A stretch of 64,000 nucleotides of DNA from Streptomyces sp. P3 (GCA_016893485.2 JAFEKX020000001.1:3410001-3474000); one strand, 5' to 3'; counted from the stretch's first letter, positions 15,121-25,993 are shown. The notes: generated by a model from the letters alone, not told the origin. Translations and numbers: made by a program.

Positions 15121-16086
15121 ATGGGCGCCATGAGCGTTCGTACCCCGTCATCCAAGCCGCCTGCGTCGTCGGAGGCCCCCACCGCGCCGGCTTCGCCTGC
15201 TTCGTGGGCCGCCCCAACGCGGGCAAGTCCACCCTTACGAATGCTCTGGTCGGCCAGAAGGTGGCGATCACCGCCAACCAGCCGCAGACCACGCGGCACA
15301 CGGTCCGCGGCATCGTCCACCGACCGGACGCGCAGCTGATCCTCGTGGACACCCCGGGCTCCACAAGCCGCGCACGCTGCTCGGTCAGCGGCTCAACGAC
15401 ATCGTCCGCACGACGTGGGCCGAGGTCGACGTCATCGGCTTCTGCCTCCCGGCGAACGAGAAGCTGGGTCCCGGTGACCGTTTCATCGCCAAGGAACTCG
15501 CGTCCATCAAGAAGACGCCGAAGATCGCGATCGTCACGAAGACCGACCTCGTGGACTCGAAGAGGCTTGCCGAGCAGCTGATCGCCATCGATCAGCTCGG
15601 CAAGGAGCTGGGGTTCGAGTGGGCGGAGATCGTGCCGGTGTCCGCGGTCGCGGACCAGCAGGTGGATCTGCTCGCCGACCTCCTCATCCCGCTGCTGCCG
15701 GAGGGGCCCGCCCTCTACCCCGAGGGCGATCTCACCGACGAGCCCGAGCAGGTCATGATCGCGGAGTTGATCCGGGAGGCCGCGCTGGAGGGGTGCGGGA
15801 CGAACTGCCGCACTCCATCGCCGTCGTGGTGGAGGAGATGCTGCCTCGCGAGGACCGGCCCGCCGACAAGCCGCTTCTCGACATCCACGCGTTCGTCTAC
15901 ATCGAGCGGCCCAGCCAGAAGGGCATCATCATCGGGCCGAAGGGTGCGCGGCTGAAGCAGGTCGGTATCAAGTCGCGTCAGCAGATCGAGGCGTTGCTCG
16001 GTACGCCGGTGTTTCTCGACCTTCACGTGAAGGTGGCGAAGGACTGGCAGCGGGATCCTCGGCAGTTGCGGAAGCTCGGGTTCTAG
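15121..16086 (+). CDS. era: GTPase Era, 16S rRNA maturation
   Basis: About 319-322 aa. G1 GRPNAGKS, G2 region [11 protein letters not shown]3 DTPG, G4 TKTDLVD, G5 SAVADQQ, then the C-terminal KH domain ([15 protein letters not shown]) that binds the 3' end of 16S rRNA. It acts in late 30S assembly. ATG at 15121 or 15130 are both possible; AGGGA lies just upstream. Three missing bases break it: C at ~15178 (before HRAGFACF), G at ~15357 ([10 protein letters not shown]) and G at ~15791 ([10 protein letters not shown]). Era is normally essential, so these are best explained as sequencing errors. Confidence 0.95.
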
Positions 16087-16173
16087 AGGGGTGGTTGGGG
16101 GCTCCGCGAGCTTTTCTCGCCCCCGCCGCCCCTACCCGTCCCATCCCCTGGGGCTCCGCCCCGGACCCCGCTC

Positions 16174-16219
16174 CTCACACTCCGGAGGGGCTGAATTGTC
16201 AGCCCCTCCGGCGTGTGAG
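16174..16219. terminator. Strong bidirectional terminator between era and deaminase-like gene
   Basis: CTCACAC-t-CCGGAGGGGCTGA (16174-16194), 4-nt loop ATTG, TCAGCCCCTCCGG-c-GTGTGAG (16199-16219): 20 base pairs with one mismatch, between two convergent genes. Confidence 0.85.
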
Positions 16220-16238
16220 GTCGAGCCCCGGTGTCACC

Positions 16239-16592
16239 TCAGCCGGCGGGGACGGTCAGCCGGACTACACCCTCCGGCGAAGCCAGCAGGACCGGGGTCC
16301 CCGCCCCGCCCAGATCGCGTACGGCCGCCAGGTCCTCCGCGGGCACGGACTCCGCCTCCGTCACCACCGCCGCCGCCTCCAGGGACTTCGCCCCGGACGC
16401 CACCGCCATCGCCACGGCCGTCCGCAGCGCGCTCAGGGACAGCGAGTCGAGGGCGACCGTGCCCGCGACGTACGTACGTCCCGTCTCGTCCCGTACGGCC
16501 GCGCCCTCCGGCACGCCGTTGCGGGCCCGCGCGGAACGGGCCAGGGTGACGATCTTGCGGTCCTCGGGGTCAAGCGCGCTGCTGTCGGTCAT
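16239..16592 (-). CDS. Cytidine deaminase-like protein lacking catalytic residues
   Basis: 117 aa with the small, tetrameric cytidine-deaminase fold pattern: SARARNGVPEGAAVRDETGRTYVAGTVAL followed by a helix SALRTAVAMAVASGA. In active enzymes that helix begins C-A-E (zinc Cys and catalytic Glu); here it is Ser54-Ala55-Leu56. The second zinc motif PCxxC is also absent. It is therefore probably not a deaminase. It sits between era and the regulator gene. As printed its frame is continuous with the upstream regulator, but that apparent fusion results from a lost base (see rejected items); the start is ATG at 16590-16592. Confidence 0.75.
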   Translation of the reverse strand: MTDSSALDPEDRKIVTLARSARARNGVPEGAAVRDETGRTYVAGTVALDSLSLSALRTAVAMAVASGAKSLEAAAVVTEAESVPAEDLAAVRDLGGAGTPVLLASPEGVVRLTVPAG

Positions 16593-16620
16593 GGACAGAG
16601 CATACGAAGGGTCAGGGGAC

Positions 16621-17495
16621 TCATCCCGCCACGGGGTACATCGACCCGCGCCGCCCTTCGGGGACGCCAGCCACTCCAGCTTGCCCACCGTGTTCGCCTC
16701 GTCCAACGGCGTGTGCAGCACGATCGTGAGATCCGGCCGGGCCGGCACCCGCAACGCCGTCGACTCCACGCACAGCAGCCCCACCAGCGGATGGTCGAGT
16801 TCCTTGCGGACCACCCCCGCGTCCAGGATGTCCCGCCGCGCCCACAGCTCGGTGAACTCCGGGCTGGCGGCGGCCACTTCGGCCAGCACCTCCTGCAGCC
16901 CCTCGTCGTCGGGCCGGTCCGCGCACGCCGCCCGGAACTGCGCGACGACCATGCGCGCGTTCCGCTCCCAGCTCTGCGAACGGGCCCGGTAGAGCGGGTC
17001 GGTGAAGAAGTCGACGAGACAGTTCTGGGTGTTCTCGGGCCGCATGCCGAGCACCCAGCCGGCCGCGTCGTTGTACATCACGCAGTTGTAGTAGCGGTCC
17101 ATGATGTGCGCCGGGAACGGCATCCACGCGTCGATCAGCCGCCGTATCCCCTCGCACCCGTGATCCGCCGCGGGCTCCGGCGCGGGCGGGTTCAGCCCGG
17201 CCAGGACGTACAGATGGCGGCGCTCGACGTTGCTCAGCCGCAGCACCCGGGCGACGGAGTCGAGGACCTGCGGCGACACCGAGATGTCCCGCCCCTGCTC
17301 CAGCCACTGGTACCAGGAGGCGCCGACGCCCGCGAGCACGGCGACCTCCTCCCGGCGCAGTCCCGGCGTACGCCGCCGCGCCCCGCCGTCCGGTAGCCCC
17401 GCCTCGGCCGGGGAGACCCGGGCCCGGCGGCTCATCAGGAACTCGCGCAGTTCGCTCAGCCGACGGCTCTTCAGGGCGTCCTCAGTCACGTACAC
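16621..17495 (-). CDS. XRE-family regulator with MmyB-like ligand domain
   Basis: About 291 aa from GTG at 17495. N-terminal HTH with ARRRTPGLRREEVAVLAGVGASWYQWLEQG, then the MmyB-like domain (MDRYYNCVMYNDAAGW, DHPLVGLLCVESTALRVP). A missing G near 16661 throws the frame; restoring it gives the usual ending GRRGSMYPVAG and a stop at 16621. It is divergent, 84 bases away, from an EmrB/QacA-type exporter, the standard arrangement of a ligand-sensing repressor and its efflux target. Confidence 0.85.
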
Positions 17496-17579
17496 ATCCC
17501 CCTCGCGCTGACTGGTGGTGCCACCACCAGCACAACTTGCGGCTCCCCACGGCTATTCCGGCGCCGGGAAGCTCGGCAC

Positions 17580-19023
17580 ATGGCGACCGACACCACCACT
17601 CCCGTCCACGAACCCCTCGGCGAACCCCGCCTCTCGACCCGCGACAAACTCGTCCTCTTCGTCCTCTGCGCGGCCCAGTTCATGGTCGCCCTGGACTTCT
17701 CCGTCCTCAACGTGGCGCTGCCCACGCTCGGCGCCGACCTCGGCATGAGCCAGTCCGGTCTCCAGTGGGCGGTCACCGCGTTCGCGCTGCCGTCCGGCGG
17801 CTTCCTGCTGCTGTTCGGCCGCATCGGCGACCTCTACGGCCGTCGCCGGCTGTTCCTCACCGGCCTGGCCCTGTTCGGCGCGGCCTCGCTGCTGGCGACC
17901 TTCGCCTGGGACCCGGCGTCGTTCCTGACGGGCCGGGCGCTGCAGGGTCTGGGCGCGGCGGCGATCGTACCGACCGGCATGAGCCTGCTCACCACCACGT
18001 TCCCGGAGGGCCCGGCCCGCGACCGCGCGCTCGGCATCTCCGGCACCCTGCTCTCGCTCGGCTTCACCGTCGGCATGGTGGCGGGCGGTGTCCTGACCGA
18101 CGCGTTCGGCTGGCGTTCGACGATGGCCCTGCTCACCCTGTTCGCGGTGCTGGTCCTCCCGCTGGCCCCCACCCTGCTCCCCGAGTCCCGCACCCCGGAC
18201 CGCCCGCGCCTGGACGTCCCCGGCGCGATCACGGTCACGGCAGGACTGCTGTCCCTGATCTACGCCCTCTCGACGGCGGCGGACCACGGCTTCGCCCGCA
18301 CGGACGTCATCGTCACCCTGATCGCGGGCATCCTGCTCCTGGCGGCCTTCGTGTCCATCGAGTCCCGCACGCCCCAGCCCCTGGTCTCTCTTCCGATGCT
18401 GCGCCGCCGCACGGTGGCATGGGGCAACCTGGGCGGACTTGTCACCTTCTCGATGATGTCGACGGTGGTCTTCGTCCTGACCCTGTACCTCCAGGAGATC
18501 CTGCGCCTGTCGTCCTTCGAGACGGGCCTGGTCTTCGGCGTCCAGGGCGTCCTCTCGGCGGTGGCGGGGATCTGCGCCCCGAAGGTCATCGGCCGCGTCG
18601 GCGCCCGCCGCACCCTGGTCGCCTCGCTCACCGGCCAGGCGGTCCTGACCGCCGCCCTCCTGACCCTGAACACCCACACCTGGTCGGTCTGGGTGGCCAC
18701 GGCCGCCGTCTCCCTGGCGAGCATGTGCCACCTGGGCGCGATCATCTCCTACGGCCTCACGGTCACCTCGGGCGTCCCCGACGAGGAACAGGGCCTGGCC
18801 ACCGGCCTGGTCACCTCCACCCAGCAGGTCGGCATCACCGTCGGCATCCCCCTCCTGGGCGTCCTCGCCACCACTTCCGGCGATCTGATGGCGGGGGTCC
18901 ACACAGTGGTGGGCATCGACGCGGCGATCCTGCTGGGGGCGGCGGTACTGGTGGCCGCAGGGCTGCGGTCGCGGCGGGCCGGGTCAGGGGGCGGTCGAGG
19001 CGGAGCCGCTCGGCGCGCGGTAG
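17580..19023 (+). CDS. Multidrug efflux MFS transporter, DHA2 (EmrB/QacA) family
   Basis: About 480 aa with 14 predicted membrane segments. Motifs: LDFSVLNVALPTLGADLG in TM1, GRIGDLYGRRRLFLTG (motif A), and GFTVGMVAGGVLTDAFGWR (motif C, antiporter). Proton-driven drug export. As printed the frame continues to 19142, but removing one G from the run at 18987-18991 ends it at TAG 19021-19023 and also gives the convergent YjbR gene a sensible stop. Probably controlled by the divergent XRE-family regulator. Confidence 0.85.
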
Positions 19024-19344
19024 TCCGGCGACGACGAGGTCGTACGAGTCCTCCACCAGCTCCCGGACCAACCGGTCCGGGAGCTGCCCGTCCACCGTCA
19101 CCGTGTTCCAGTGCCGCTTGTTCATGTGGTACCCGGGGATGATCAGCCCCTCGTGCTCCTCGCGGAGCCGGATCGCGTCCTCCGGGTCGCACTTGAGGTT
19201 GACCGTGAGGGGCGTCGCGTCCAGGCGGGTCAGGGCGAAGAGCTTGCCCAGGACCTTGAAGACGGAGGTGTCCGGGTTGAAGGGGAATTCCTCGACCGTC
19301 GCGTTGAACGACAGGCAGAACGCGCGCAGTTGCTCGGGGCTCAC
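18984..19344 (-). CDS. MmcQ/YjbR-family DNA-binding-fold protein
   Basis: About 119 aa if the extra base at 18987-18991 is removed (ending RLRLDRP); as printed it runs on to 18835. YjbR fold: FCLSFNATVEEFPFNPDTSVFKVLGKLFAL, NLKCDPEDAIRLREEHEGLIIPGYHMNKRHWNTV. The structure resembles double-wing DNA-binding proteins, but no function is established. GTG overlaps the corC stop (GTGA), so it is translationally coupled to the upstream gene. Confidence 0.8.
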
Positions 19345-20648
19345 TCCGGTTTCGTCTCCTCCTCGGGCGGCTCGGCCGGGTCCACCGGCTCCACCAGCAC
19401 CGTGACGATCTTGTTCCTGCGGCCCGCCGAGGTCTCCGCCGTGAGGCGCAGTCCGCGTCCGTCGGGCAGTTCGACGACCGAGGAGGCGCCGGCGATGGGG
19501 ACCCGGCCCAGGGCCTTCGCGAGGAGGCCGCCGACCGTCTCGACGTCCTCGTCGTCGTAGGCCTCGAAGCCGTACAGCTCGCCGAGGTCGCCGATGTCGA
19601 GGCGGGCGGTGACGCGGTAGCGGTCGTCGCCCAGCTCCTCCACCGGGGGAGTTCGCGGTCGTACTCGTCGGTGATCTCGCCGACGATCTCCTCGAGGATG
19701 TCCTCGATGGTGACGATGCCGGCCGTGCCGCCGTACTCGTCGATGACGACGGCGACGTGGTTGCGCTCCTGCTGCATCTCGCGCAGCAGGTCACCGGCGT
19801 TCTTCGTGTCCGGGACGAAGGTCGCGGGGCGCATCGCCGTCGAGACGAGCTCGGACTCGGCGTCGCGGCTGATGTGCGTCTTGCGGACCAGGTCCTTCAG
19901 ATACACGATCCCGACGATGTCGTCCTCGCTCTCGCCCGTGACCGGGATGCGCGAGAAGCCGGAGCGGAGCGCGAGGGTGAGGGCCTGGCGGATCGTCTTG
20001 TAGCGCTCGATGACGACGAGGTCGGTGCGCGGGACCATCACCTCGCGCACGAGGGTGTCGCCCAGCTCGAAGACGGAGTGCACCATGCGGCGCTCGTCGT
20101 CCTCGATCAGCGACTCCTTCTCGGCGAGGTCCACCAGCGCCCGCAGCTCGGCCTCGGACGCGAACGGGCCGCGCCTGAAGCCCTTTCCGGGCGTCAGCGC
20201 GTTGCCGATGAGGATCAGGAGGTACGGGATCGGGCCCATGATCCGCGCGAGCGGCAGCAGCACGTACGCCGCCGCCGTGGCCGTGTTCAGCGGATGCTGG
20301 CGGCCGATCGTGCGCGGGGAGACCCCCACCGCGACGTACGACACGAGGACCATGACGCCGATCGCGGCGAGCAGCGCGGGCGCGGTGCCGTGGATGACGT
20401 GCAGACACTCGTAGGTGACGAGCGCGGCGGCGGCCATCTCGCAGGCCACCCGCACCAGCAGCGCGACATTGAGATAGCGGGTCGGGTCGGCGGCGACCTG
20501 CGCGAGCTTCGCGCTGCCGCGCCGACCGGACCGTACGGCCTCCTCGGCGCGGAAGCTGGAGACGCGCGCGAGGCCCGCCTCCGCGCAGGCGGCGAGCCAG
20601 GCGACAACGACAACGGGCGATGGCCCCGACGACGATCTGAGGACTCAT
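19341..20648 (-). CDS. CorC/HlyC-type membrane protein with CBS pair (UPF0053)
   Basis: About 435 aa: N-terminal CNNM/DUF21 membrane domain (helices around 1-130), a CBS pair ([49 protein letters not shown]), and a C-terminal transporter-associated CorC_HlyC domain. Members are linked to Mg2+ homeostasis. Two breaks: an extra C near 20617 in the first TM (restoring [13 protein letters not shown]) and a missing C near 19650 ([13 protein letters not shown]). It follows ybeY by 21 bases, so phoH, ybeY, corC and yjbR form one leftward operon, a conserved actinobacterial order. Confidence 0.9.
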
Positions 20649-20669
20649 GGGATGAGGTGACCCGGTGCC

Positions 20670-21166
20670 CTAGGAGACCGTCGGCGCCGGGGAGGGGCCG
20701 GTATGGCCCTTCTCCGCGCGCCAGCCGTCCACGATGGCGGCCTGGAGGCCGAACATCTCGGCCTTTTCGTCCGGCTCCTCGTGGTCGTAGCCGAGGAGGT
20801 GCAACACACCGTGGACGGTGAGGAGTTGGAGCTCCTCGTCCATGGTGTGCTGCGTCTCGGCCTCGGCGCCCTGCTTCGCGGCGACCTCCGGGCACAGCAC
20901 GATGTCACCGAGCAGCCTGCGGGGGGCTCCTCGTCGTCCTTGCTCGGCGGACGCAGCTCGTCCATCGGGAAGGACATGACATCGGTCGGCCCGGCCAGGT
21001 CCATCCACTGGATGTGGAGCTGCTCCATGGCGTTCTCGTCCACGACGATCACCGAGAGCTCGGAGAGCGGGTGGATGCGCATCCGCGCGAGGGCGTAGCG
21101 GGCGATGTCGAGGATCGCCTGCTCGTCGACCTCGGTTCCGGACTCGTTGTTGACGTCGATCGACAT
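20670..21166 (-). CDS. ybeY: Endoribonuclease YbeY, rRNA maturation
   Basis: About 165 aa. Zinc site [14 protein letters not shown] (three His of the HGxLHLxGYDH motif). Takes part in 16S rRNA 3' processing and ribosome quality control. ATG at 21166. A missing C near 20922 breaks the frame after KDDEEPP (restored [12 protein letters not shown]). It lies 12 bases after phoH, its usual partner. Confidence 0.95.
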
Positions 21167-21178
21167 GGTCGTGCTGAT

Positions 21179-22234
21179 CTACTTCCGCTTGTCACGGGCA
21201 CCCTTGTGGGTGCCGTTCTCCGTACCGTTCTCGCTGTCGTACTTCTCGTACGCGTCGACGATACGGCCGACCAGCTTGTGCCGGACGACGTCCGCCGACG
21301 ACAGGCGGGAGAAGTGCACGTCGTCGAGCCCCTCCAGGATGTCCTGCACCTGCCGCAGCCCCGACTTCGTGCCGCTCGGCAGGTCGACCTGCGTCACGTC
21401 ACCGGTGATCACGATCTTCGACTCGAAGCCGAGCCGGGTGAGGAACATCTTCATCTGCTCGGGGCTCGTGTTCTGGGCCTCGTCCAGGATGATGAAGGCG
21501 TCGTTGAGCGTGCGACCGCGCATGTACGCCAGCGGCGCGACCTCGATCGTGCCCGCCGCCATCAGCTTCGGGATGGACTCCGGGTCGAGCATGTCGTGCA
21601 GCGCGTCGTACAGGGGGCGCAGGTACGGGTCGATCTTCTCGTACAGGGTGCCGGGGAGGAAGCCGAGGCGCTCGCCCGCCTCCACCGCCGGGCGGGTGAG
21701 GATGATGCGGTTGACCTGCTTGGCCTGGAGGGCCTGGACGGCCTTGGCCATGGCGAGGTAGGTCTTGCCGGTGCCCGCGGGACCGATGCCGAAGACGATC
21801 GTGTGCTTGTCGATCGCGTCGACGTACCGCTTCTGGTTGAGGGTCTTGGGGCGGATCGTGCGGCCTCGCGAGGACAGGATGTTCTGGGTGAGCACCTCGG
21901 CCGGTGTCTCCTCAGGGCCATCCCCGTTCTCGCTCGCCCTGAGCATGGCGATCGAGCGTTCCACTGCGTCCTCCGTCATCGGCTGCCCGGTGCGGAGCAC
22001 CAGCATCATCTCGTCGAACAGGCGCTGGACGAGGGCGACTTCACGGGCGTCGCCGGCCGCGCTGATCTCATTGCCCCGGACGTGGATGTCGGCCGCCGGG
22101 AAGGCCCTTTCGATCACGCGCAGGAGGGCGTCCCCTGACCCCAGGACGGTGACCATCGGGTGCTGGGCGGGGACCGTGAACTGTGCTCTCGCCTGCTCCC
22201 GCGCGGGGATGTGAGCTGTGGGTGTCTGAGTCAT
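21179..22234 (-). CDS. phoH: PhoH-family ATPase
   Basis: 351 aa, unbroken. Walker [14 protein letters not shown], Walker [12 protein letters not shown], sensor [12 protein letters not shown]. An N-terminal KH-like region (residues ~25-90) precedes the ATPase core. PhoH-like proteins are predicted RNA-dependent ATPases acting with YbeY, which is the next gene. The start is ATG at 22232-22234 ([11 protein letters not shown]); the frame is open far upstream but that part has no family similarity. Confidence 0.95.
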   Translation of the reverse strand: MTQTPTAHIPAREQARAQFTVPAQHPMVTVLGSGDALLRVIERAFPAADIHVRGNEISAAGDAREVALVQRLFDEMMLVLRTGQPMTEDAVERSIAMLRASENGDGPEETPAEVLTQNILSSRGRTIRPKTLNQKRYVDAIDKHTIVFGIGPAGTGKTYLAMAKAVQALQAKQVNRIILTRPAVEAGERLGFLPGTLYEKIDPYLRPLYDALHDMLDPESIPKLMAAGTIEVAPLAYMRGRTLNDAFIILDEAQNTSPEQMKMFLTRLGFESKIVITGDVTQVDLPSGTKSGLRQVQDILEGLDDVHFSRLSSADVVRHKLVGRIVDAYEKYDSENGTENGTHKGARDKRK

Positions 22235-22537
22235 GGGCCGGCTCTGTGGCCTTGCTCGTCCTCCTGGATCGACTCGCCCGCCACAAGGGCGGCCTGGTGG
22301 TTTCCAGGGTACGCCGGGCCACTGACAACGCCGTAGGGCTTTTCGGTGACCGTCGGGCCACGAAATCCGGGCCTGGTGCGGGGGCGGCGCGGGGTGATGG
22401 TCCCCGTTCCGGCCGCGTGTCGGGCGCAGGGGAGGCGCGCGGGGTGACGCCGTGAGCCCTGTTCGCGCCCCCTCGCTTGTCAGGACAATGCGCTGTGTCC
22501 GCCAGGTGAGCCTTGCAGGGAAAGCAGGTCGGCCGCT
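22235..22537. other. Divergent intergenic region phoH / FAD protein
   Basis: About 300 bases between divergent starts. It contains an inverted repeat TTGTC-AG-GACAA (22477-22488) about 50 bases before the FAD-protein start, a possible operator. Nothing else stands out. Confidence 0.4.
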
Positions 22538-23263
22538 GTGCTCGTGCGTCTGCCCAGGTCCGTGTCCGAAGCACAGTCGTGCCTGGCCGAGGGGGCGGTG
22601 CCCGTCGGTGGCGCGACCCTGGTCTGGGCGGGCTGGCAACGGGACGGTTTCCCGGACCTGGCGATGTCCTTGCGTGAGGTGCCCGAGGCGAAGGTGATCG
22701 GGGACGGGACGCTGGGCTCGGCCGTACTGCTGCACGAGATCGACGAGCGGGTGCCCGAGGTGCTGCGCGAGGCCGCGGGCGGGGTGGGCACCGGTGCGGT
22801 GCGCAGGACCGCGACGGTCGGCGGCAACATAGTCGGCAGCACACTGCGCTGTCTGCTCCCGGCCGCGCTGGTGCTGGACGCCCGCGCGCTGGTCCTGGAG
22901 CCGGACGGCCCCGTCGAGACCGACCTCGCCGAACTCCTCGCGAAGAAGCCCCTGCTGCTGAGCCTGCGCTGGCCCGAACCGGTGGCCACCGGCTACCGCA
23001 AGCTGACCGATCGGCTGCGGGGCGGGGTCCCCTTCGTGGTCGCGGTGGCCGTGGGCACGGCGGAGGGCACGGACACACCGGTCCTACGGGTCGCCGTGCG
23101 CGACGGTTACGACGTGCTCAGCGAGAGCGTCCCGTACGACCCGGACACCGGCCGGATCCTCCGCGCCCTGGCGCTGACTCCGCTCGGCACACTGCCCGAG
23201 GCGGTCTTCGAGGCCGTACGGGACGTGGTCGGCGGTGTGGTGGAGCGGGCGGAGGCCCGCTGA
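22538..23263 (+). CDS. FAD-binding subunit-like protein (CutM/XdhB type)
   Basis: 241 aa from GTG, unbroken. Matches the FAD-binding domain of molybdopterin dehydrogenases: an N-terminal VPVGGATLVW segment and TATVGGNIVGSTLRCLLPAALVLDA (the second flavin loop). The molybdopterin and iron-sulphur subunits normally encoded beside it are absent here, so it may be an orphan whose partners lie elsewhere or which has another role. Confidence 0.7.
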   Translation: MLVRLPRSVSEAQSCLAEGAVPVGGATLVWAGWQRDGFPDLAMSLREVPEAKVIGDGTLGSAVLLHEIDERVPEVLREAAGGVGTGAVRRTATVGGNIVGSTLRCLLPAALVLDARALVLEPDGPVETDLAELLAKKPLLLSLRWPEPVATGYRKLTDRLRGGVPFVVAVAVGTAEGTDTPVLRVAVRDGYDVLSESVPYDPDTGRILRALALTPLGTLPEAVFEAVRDVVGGVVERAEAR

Positions 23264-23325
23264 GGAGTGCGCTGCGGCGGGTGAGCAGGAACGTTCACCC
23301 GGACCGGCCGCGTACCAAGGGCCCT

Positions 23326-23355
23326 GGTCCACGCGTCCACGCGTCTACGTGGACC
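23326..23355. terminator. Candidate terminator between convergent genes
   Basis: GGTCCACG (23326-23333) and CGTGGACC (23348-23355), 8-bp stem and 14-nt loop, overlapping the last codons of the PfkB gene. Confidence 0.4.
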
Positions 23356-24495
23356 TGCCGAACCCGATCGTCGGCACCGCCCGGCGCAGCGGCCAGGGGC
23401 TGCCGCCGCCCGGCTCCTCCTCCGGCACCAGTCCGGCGAGGAACGCGTACCGGTCGAGGGCGGTCGGGTCCTGGCCCGCGACGGAGTGGACCTTGCGCCA
23501 CCAGGCGCCGATCTCGGACCAGCCCGGTGCGGAGAGGGAGCCGCCGAACTCCTGGACGGAGAGCGCGGCGGTGAGACCGGCGAAGGCGAGCCGGTCGGCG
23601 AGCGGCCAGCCGGCCAGGGTGCCGGTGACGAAACCGGCCACGAAGACGTCACCCGCGCCGGTGGGGTCGAGTGCCTCGACGGCGATCGCCGGGACCTCGG
23701 CGGACTCCCCGTACGGCGGTCCACGGCGTACGCGCCGTCCGCGCCGAGGGTGACCACGGCGAGCGGCACGTGTTCGGTGAGCGCGTGGGCGGCGGCGCGG
23801 GGGCAGTCGGCGCCGGTGTAGCGCATGGCCTCCTCCGCGTTCGGCAGGAACGCCTCGCAGTGCGCGAGGTCGGGGAGCCCGGCGAGGTCCCAGGCGCCGG
23901 TGTCGTCCCAGCCGACGTCGGCGAAGATCCGGGTGCCCTCGCTCGCGGCCTGCGCGACCCAGGGGGCCTGCTTGCCGGGGGTGAGGGAGGCGACGGCGGC
24001 ACGCGCGCGTGGCGGGCGGTCAGGGCGCCGCCCTGCCCGAACACGACCTCGGGGGCGGCTCGTGGCCGTGCGACACCATCGTGCGTTCGCCCTCGTAGGC
24101 CATCGACACGGTGACCGGTGAGTGCCAGCCGGGCACCGTGCGGGAGGCGGAGAGGTCGATGCCCTCGCCCTGCGCGAGCGCGTCCCAGCAGTACTCGCCG
24201 TAGTGGTCGTCGCCGAAGGCCGCGGCGAGCGAGGTGCGCAGGCCGAGGCGGGCCAGCGCGGTCGCCATGTTGGCCACACCGCCGGGGCTCGACCCCATGC
24301 CCCGCGCCCAGGACTCGGTGCCGCGCACCGGCGCGGACTCGAGCCCGGTGAAGATGATGTCGAGGAAGACCGTGCCGGTGAGGTACACGTCCCAGGGCGG
24401 ATCGCCCGCCGCGCGCAGCCCGGCCAGGGGTCGACCTCGGTGGCCCGGCAGGACGGCCCTGCGCTGTCGGAGGTGGACGCGTTGGACGCGGTCAC
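23345..24495 (-). CDS. PfkB-family sugar kinase
   Basis: About 384 aa with PfkB signatures: SSPGGVANMATALARLGL near the N-terminal third, and LDPTGAGDVFVAGFV carrying the catalytic Asp and anion hole. Phosphorylates a sugar or sugar acid in the cytoplasm. Beside glucarate and ketodeoxyglucarate dehydratases a sugar-acid substrate such as 2-keto-3-deoxygluconate is possible, but this is inferred from context. The start is GTG at 24493-24495. Four bases appear lost (near 24428, 24052, 24005, 23713). It is transcribed after gudD with a ~208-base gap, so it may be a separate transcript. Confidence 0.8.
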
Positions 24496-24703
24496 GGTGC
24501 GCTCCCTGACGTGATACGGATCAGGCCAGTGTGCACCACCCCGCACCCGTGCCGCCGACTCCCGCTCCGGGACCACCCGTCGCGCCGGTCCCGGCCGTCC
24601 GCAGGTCCGGGCGCTACGGCGGCTGCCGCGCCCGGTGCCGGCCCGTGCGCGGGGCCGCGCGGGCGCGTCCGGATCCGGTCGCGCCCGGGGTCGTCGTACG
24701 CCT

Positions 24704-25993
24704 CTACCAGCGCGGCATCGAGGGCGTGACCCACTCCGGGTCGGTGATCCGCATCGCCGCCGTCGTCGTCGCGTTCGCGCAGCGTGCCGTCGTCGTCGAG
24801 CCACCGCCGGTGCAGGAACTCCAGCTTGGCGCGGTCGAGTTCGACGCCGAGGCCGGGGGCGTCGGAGACGGTGACCTTGGCGTCGGTGAAGGTGAGGCGT
24901 TCGGTGAGGACGTCCTCCGACTGCCAGGGGTAGTGGGAGTCGCAGGCGTGGTGGAGGCCCGGGACGGTCGACGCGACGTGGGTCATCGCGGCGAGGCTGA
25001 TGCCGAGGTGGGTGTTGGAGTGCATGGAGATGTCGACGCCGAACGTGCGGCAGATGGCGGCCAGTTGCTGGGTGTTGCGCAGTCCGCCCCAGTAGTGGTG
25101 GTCGGAGAGCACGACCTGTACGGCGTCCTTCGTGAAGGCCTCCTCGATCTCGGCGAACGTCGTCACGCACATGTTGGTGGCGAGCGGCACGTCGGTCCCG
25201 GCGGACACCTCGGCCATCGCGGGGGTGCCGAGCGCCGGGTCCTCCAGGTACTCGAGGACGTCCCCGAGCTCCTTCGCGACCTTCAGCGAAGTCTCCACGG
25301 ACCAGGCGCCGTTGGGGTCGAGGCGGAGGGGTGGTCGGGGAAGGCCTCGGCCAACGCCCGTACGGCGGCGATCTCTTCGTCCGGCGGGAAGACTCCGCCC
25401 TTGAGCTTGAAGGAGGTGAAGCCGTACCGCTCCTTGAACTTCCGTGCCTGCTCGACGACTCCGGCCGGGTCGATCGCGGCGCCCCAGTCGTCCTTCTCGC
25501 TCGCGATGCCCTCGGGGTGGTCGGCCCACTTGTAGAACAGGTACGCGCTGTACTCGACGGCGTCCCTCACCTTGCCGCCGAGCAGGGCGTGCACGGGCAG
25601 TCCGAGCGTCTTGCCGAGGGCGTCGAGGCAGGCGACCTCGAAGGCGGAGACGACGGACAACCGCAGCTTGTCGGCGGTCTGGACCCCGCGCAGCCCGCCG
25701 ACGTCGACCTGTCCGGAGACCCGCGAACTGTCGACGGCCAGCTCGTCGGCGACCGTGAACAGGCCGTTCAGGTCGCTGACCTGACGGCCGATCAGCTTCT
25801 CGGCGAAGGGCCGGGCCAGCTCCAGGTACTTGGTGTCGCCGTAGGTCTCGCCGAGGCCGGTGACGCCGTCGGCGGTCTCGATCTCGACGATCAGGCGCGG
25901 GGTGTAGGGCTGGTGGACGCCCTGGGTGTTCAGCAGCGGCGGGTCGGCGACCAGGATCGGGGTCAGGCGGACGTCGGCGATGGTGAGGTTCAC
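24704..25993 (-). CDS. gudD: Glucarate dehydratase (enolase superfamily)
   Basis: About 429 aa. Converts D-glucarate to 5-dehydro-4-deoxyglucarate. Family features: FTSFKLKGG (KxK general base), RLDPNGAWS and EDPA metal ligands, DAVQVVLSDHHYWGGLR, and the catalytic His in HSNTHLGISLAAM. GTG start overlaps the kdgD stop by 4 bases (GTGA). A missing C at ~25329 breaks it after EAFPDHP. An extra base near 24770 hides the true end AMRITDPEWVTPSMPRW, which stops at TAG 24704-24706. Forms a catabolic pair with kdgD. Confidence 0.88.

Noticed and set aside
16239..17495. A 418-aa fusion of an XRE-family regulator with a cytidine-deaminase-like domain
   Set aside because: Adding one G near 16661 ends the regulator at 16621 with the usual RRGSMYPVAG tail, and the deaminase-like part has its own ATG at 16592. 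The fusion is a frameshift artefact.
23107..25170. 687-aa minus-strand ORF across the PfkB and gudD genes
   Set aside because: Composition is Arg/Pro/Ser-rich and it only fits the PfkB protein in one stretch; it is a shadow frame joined by indels.
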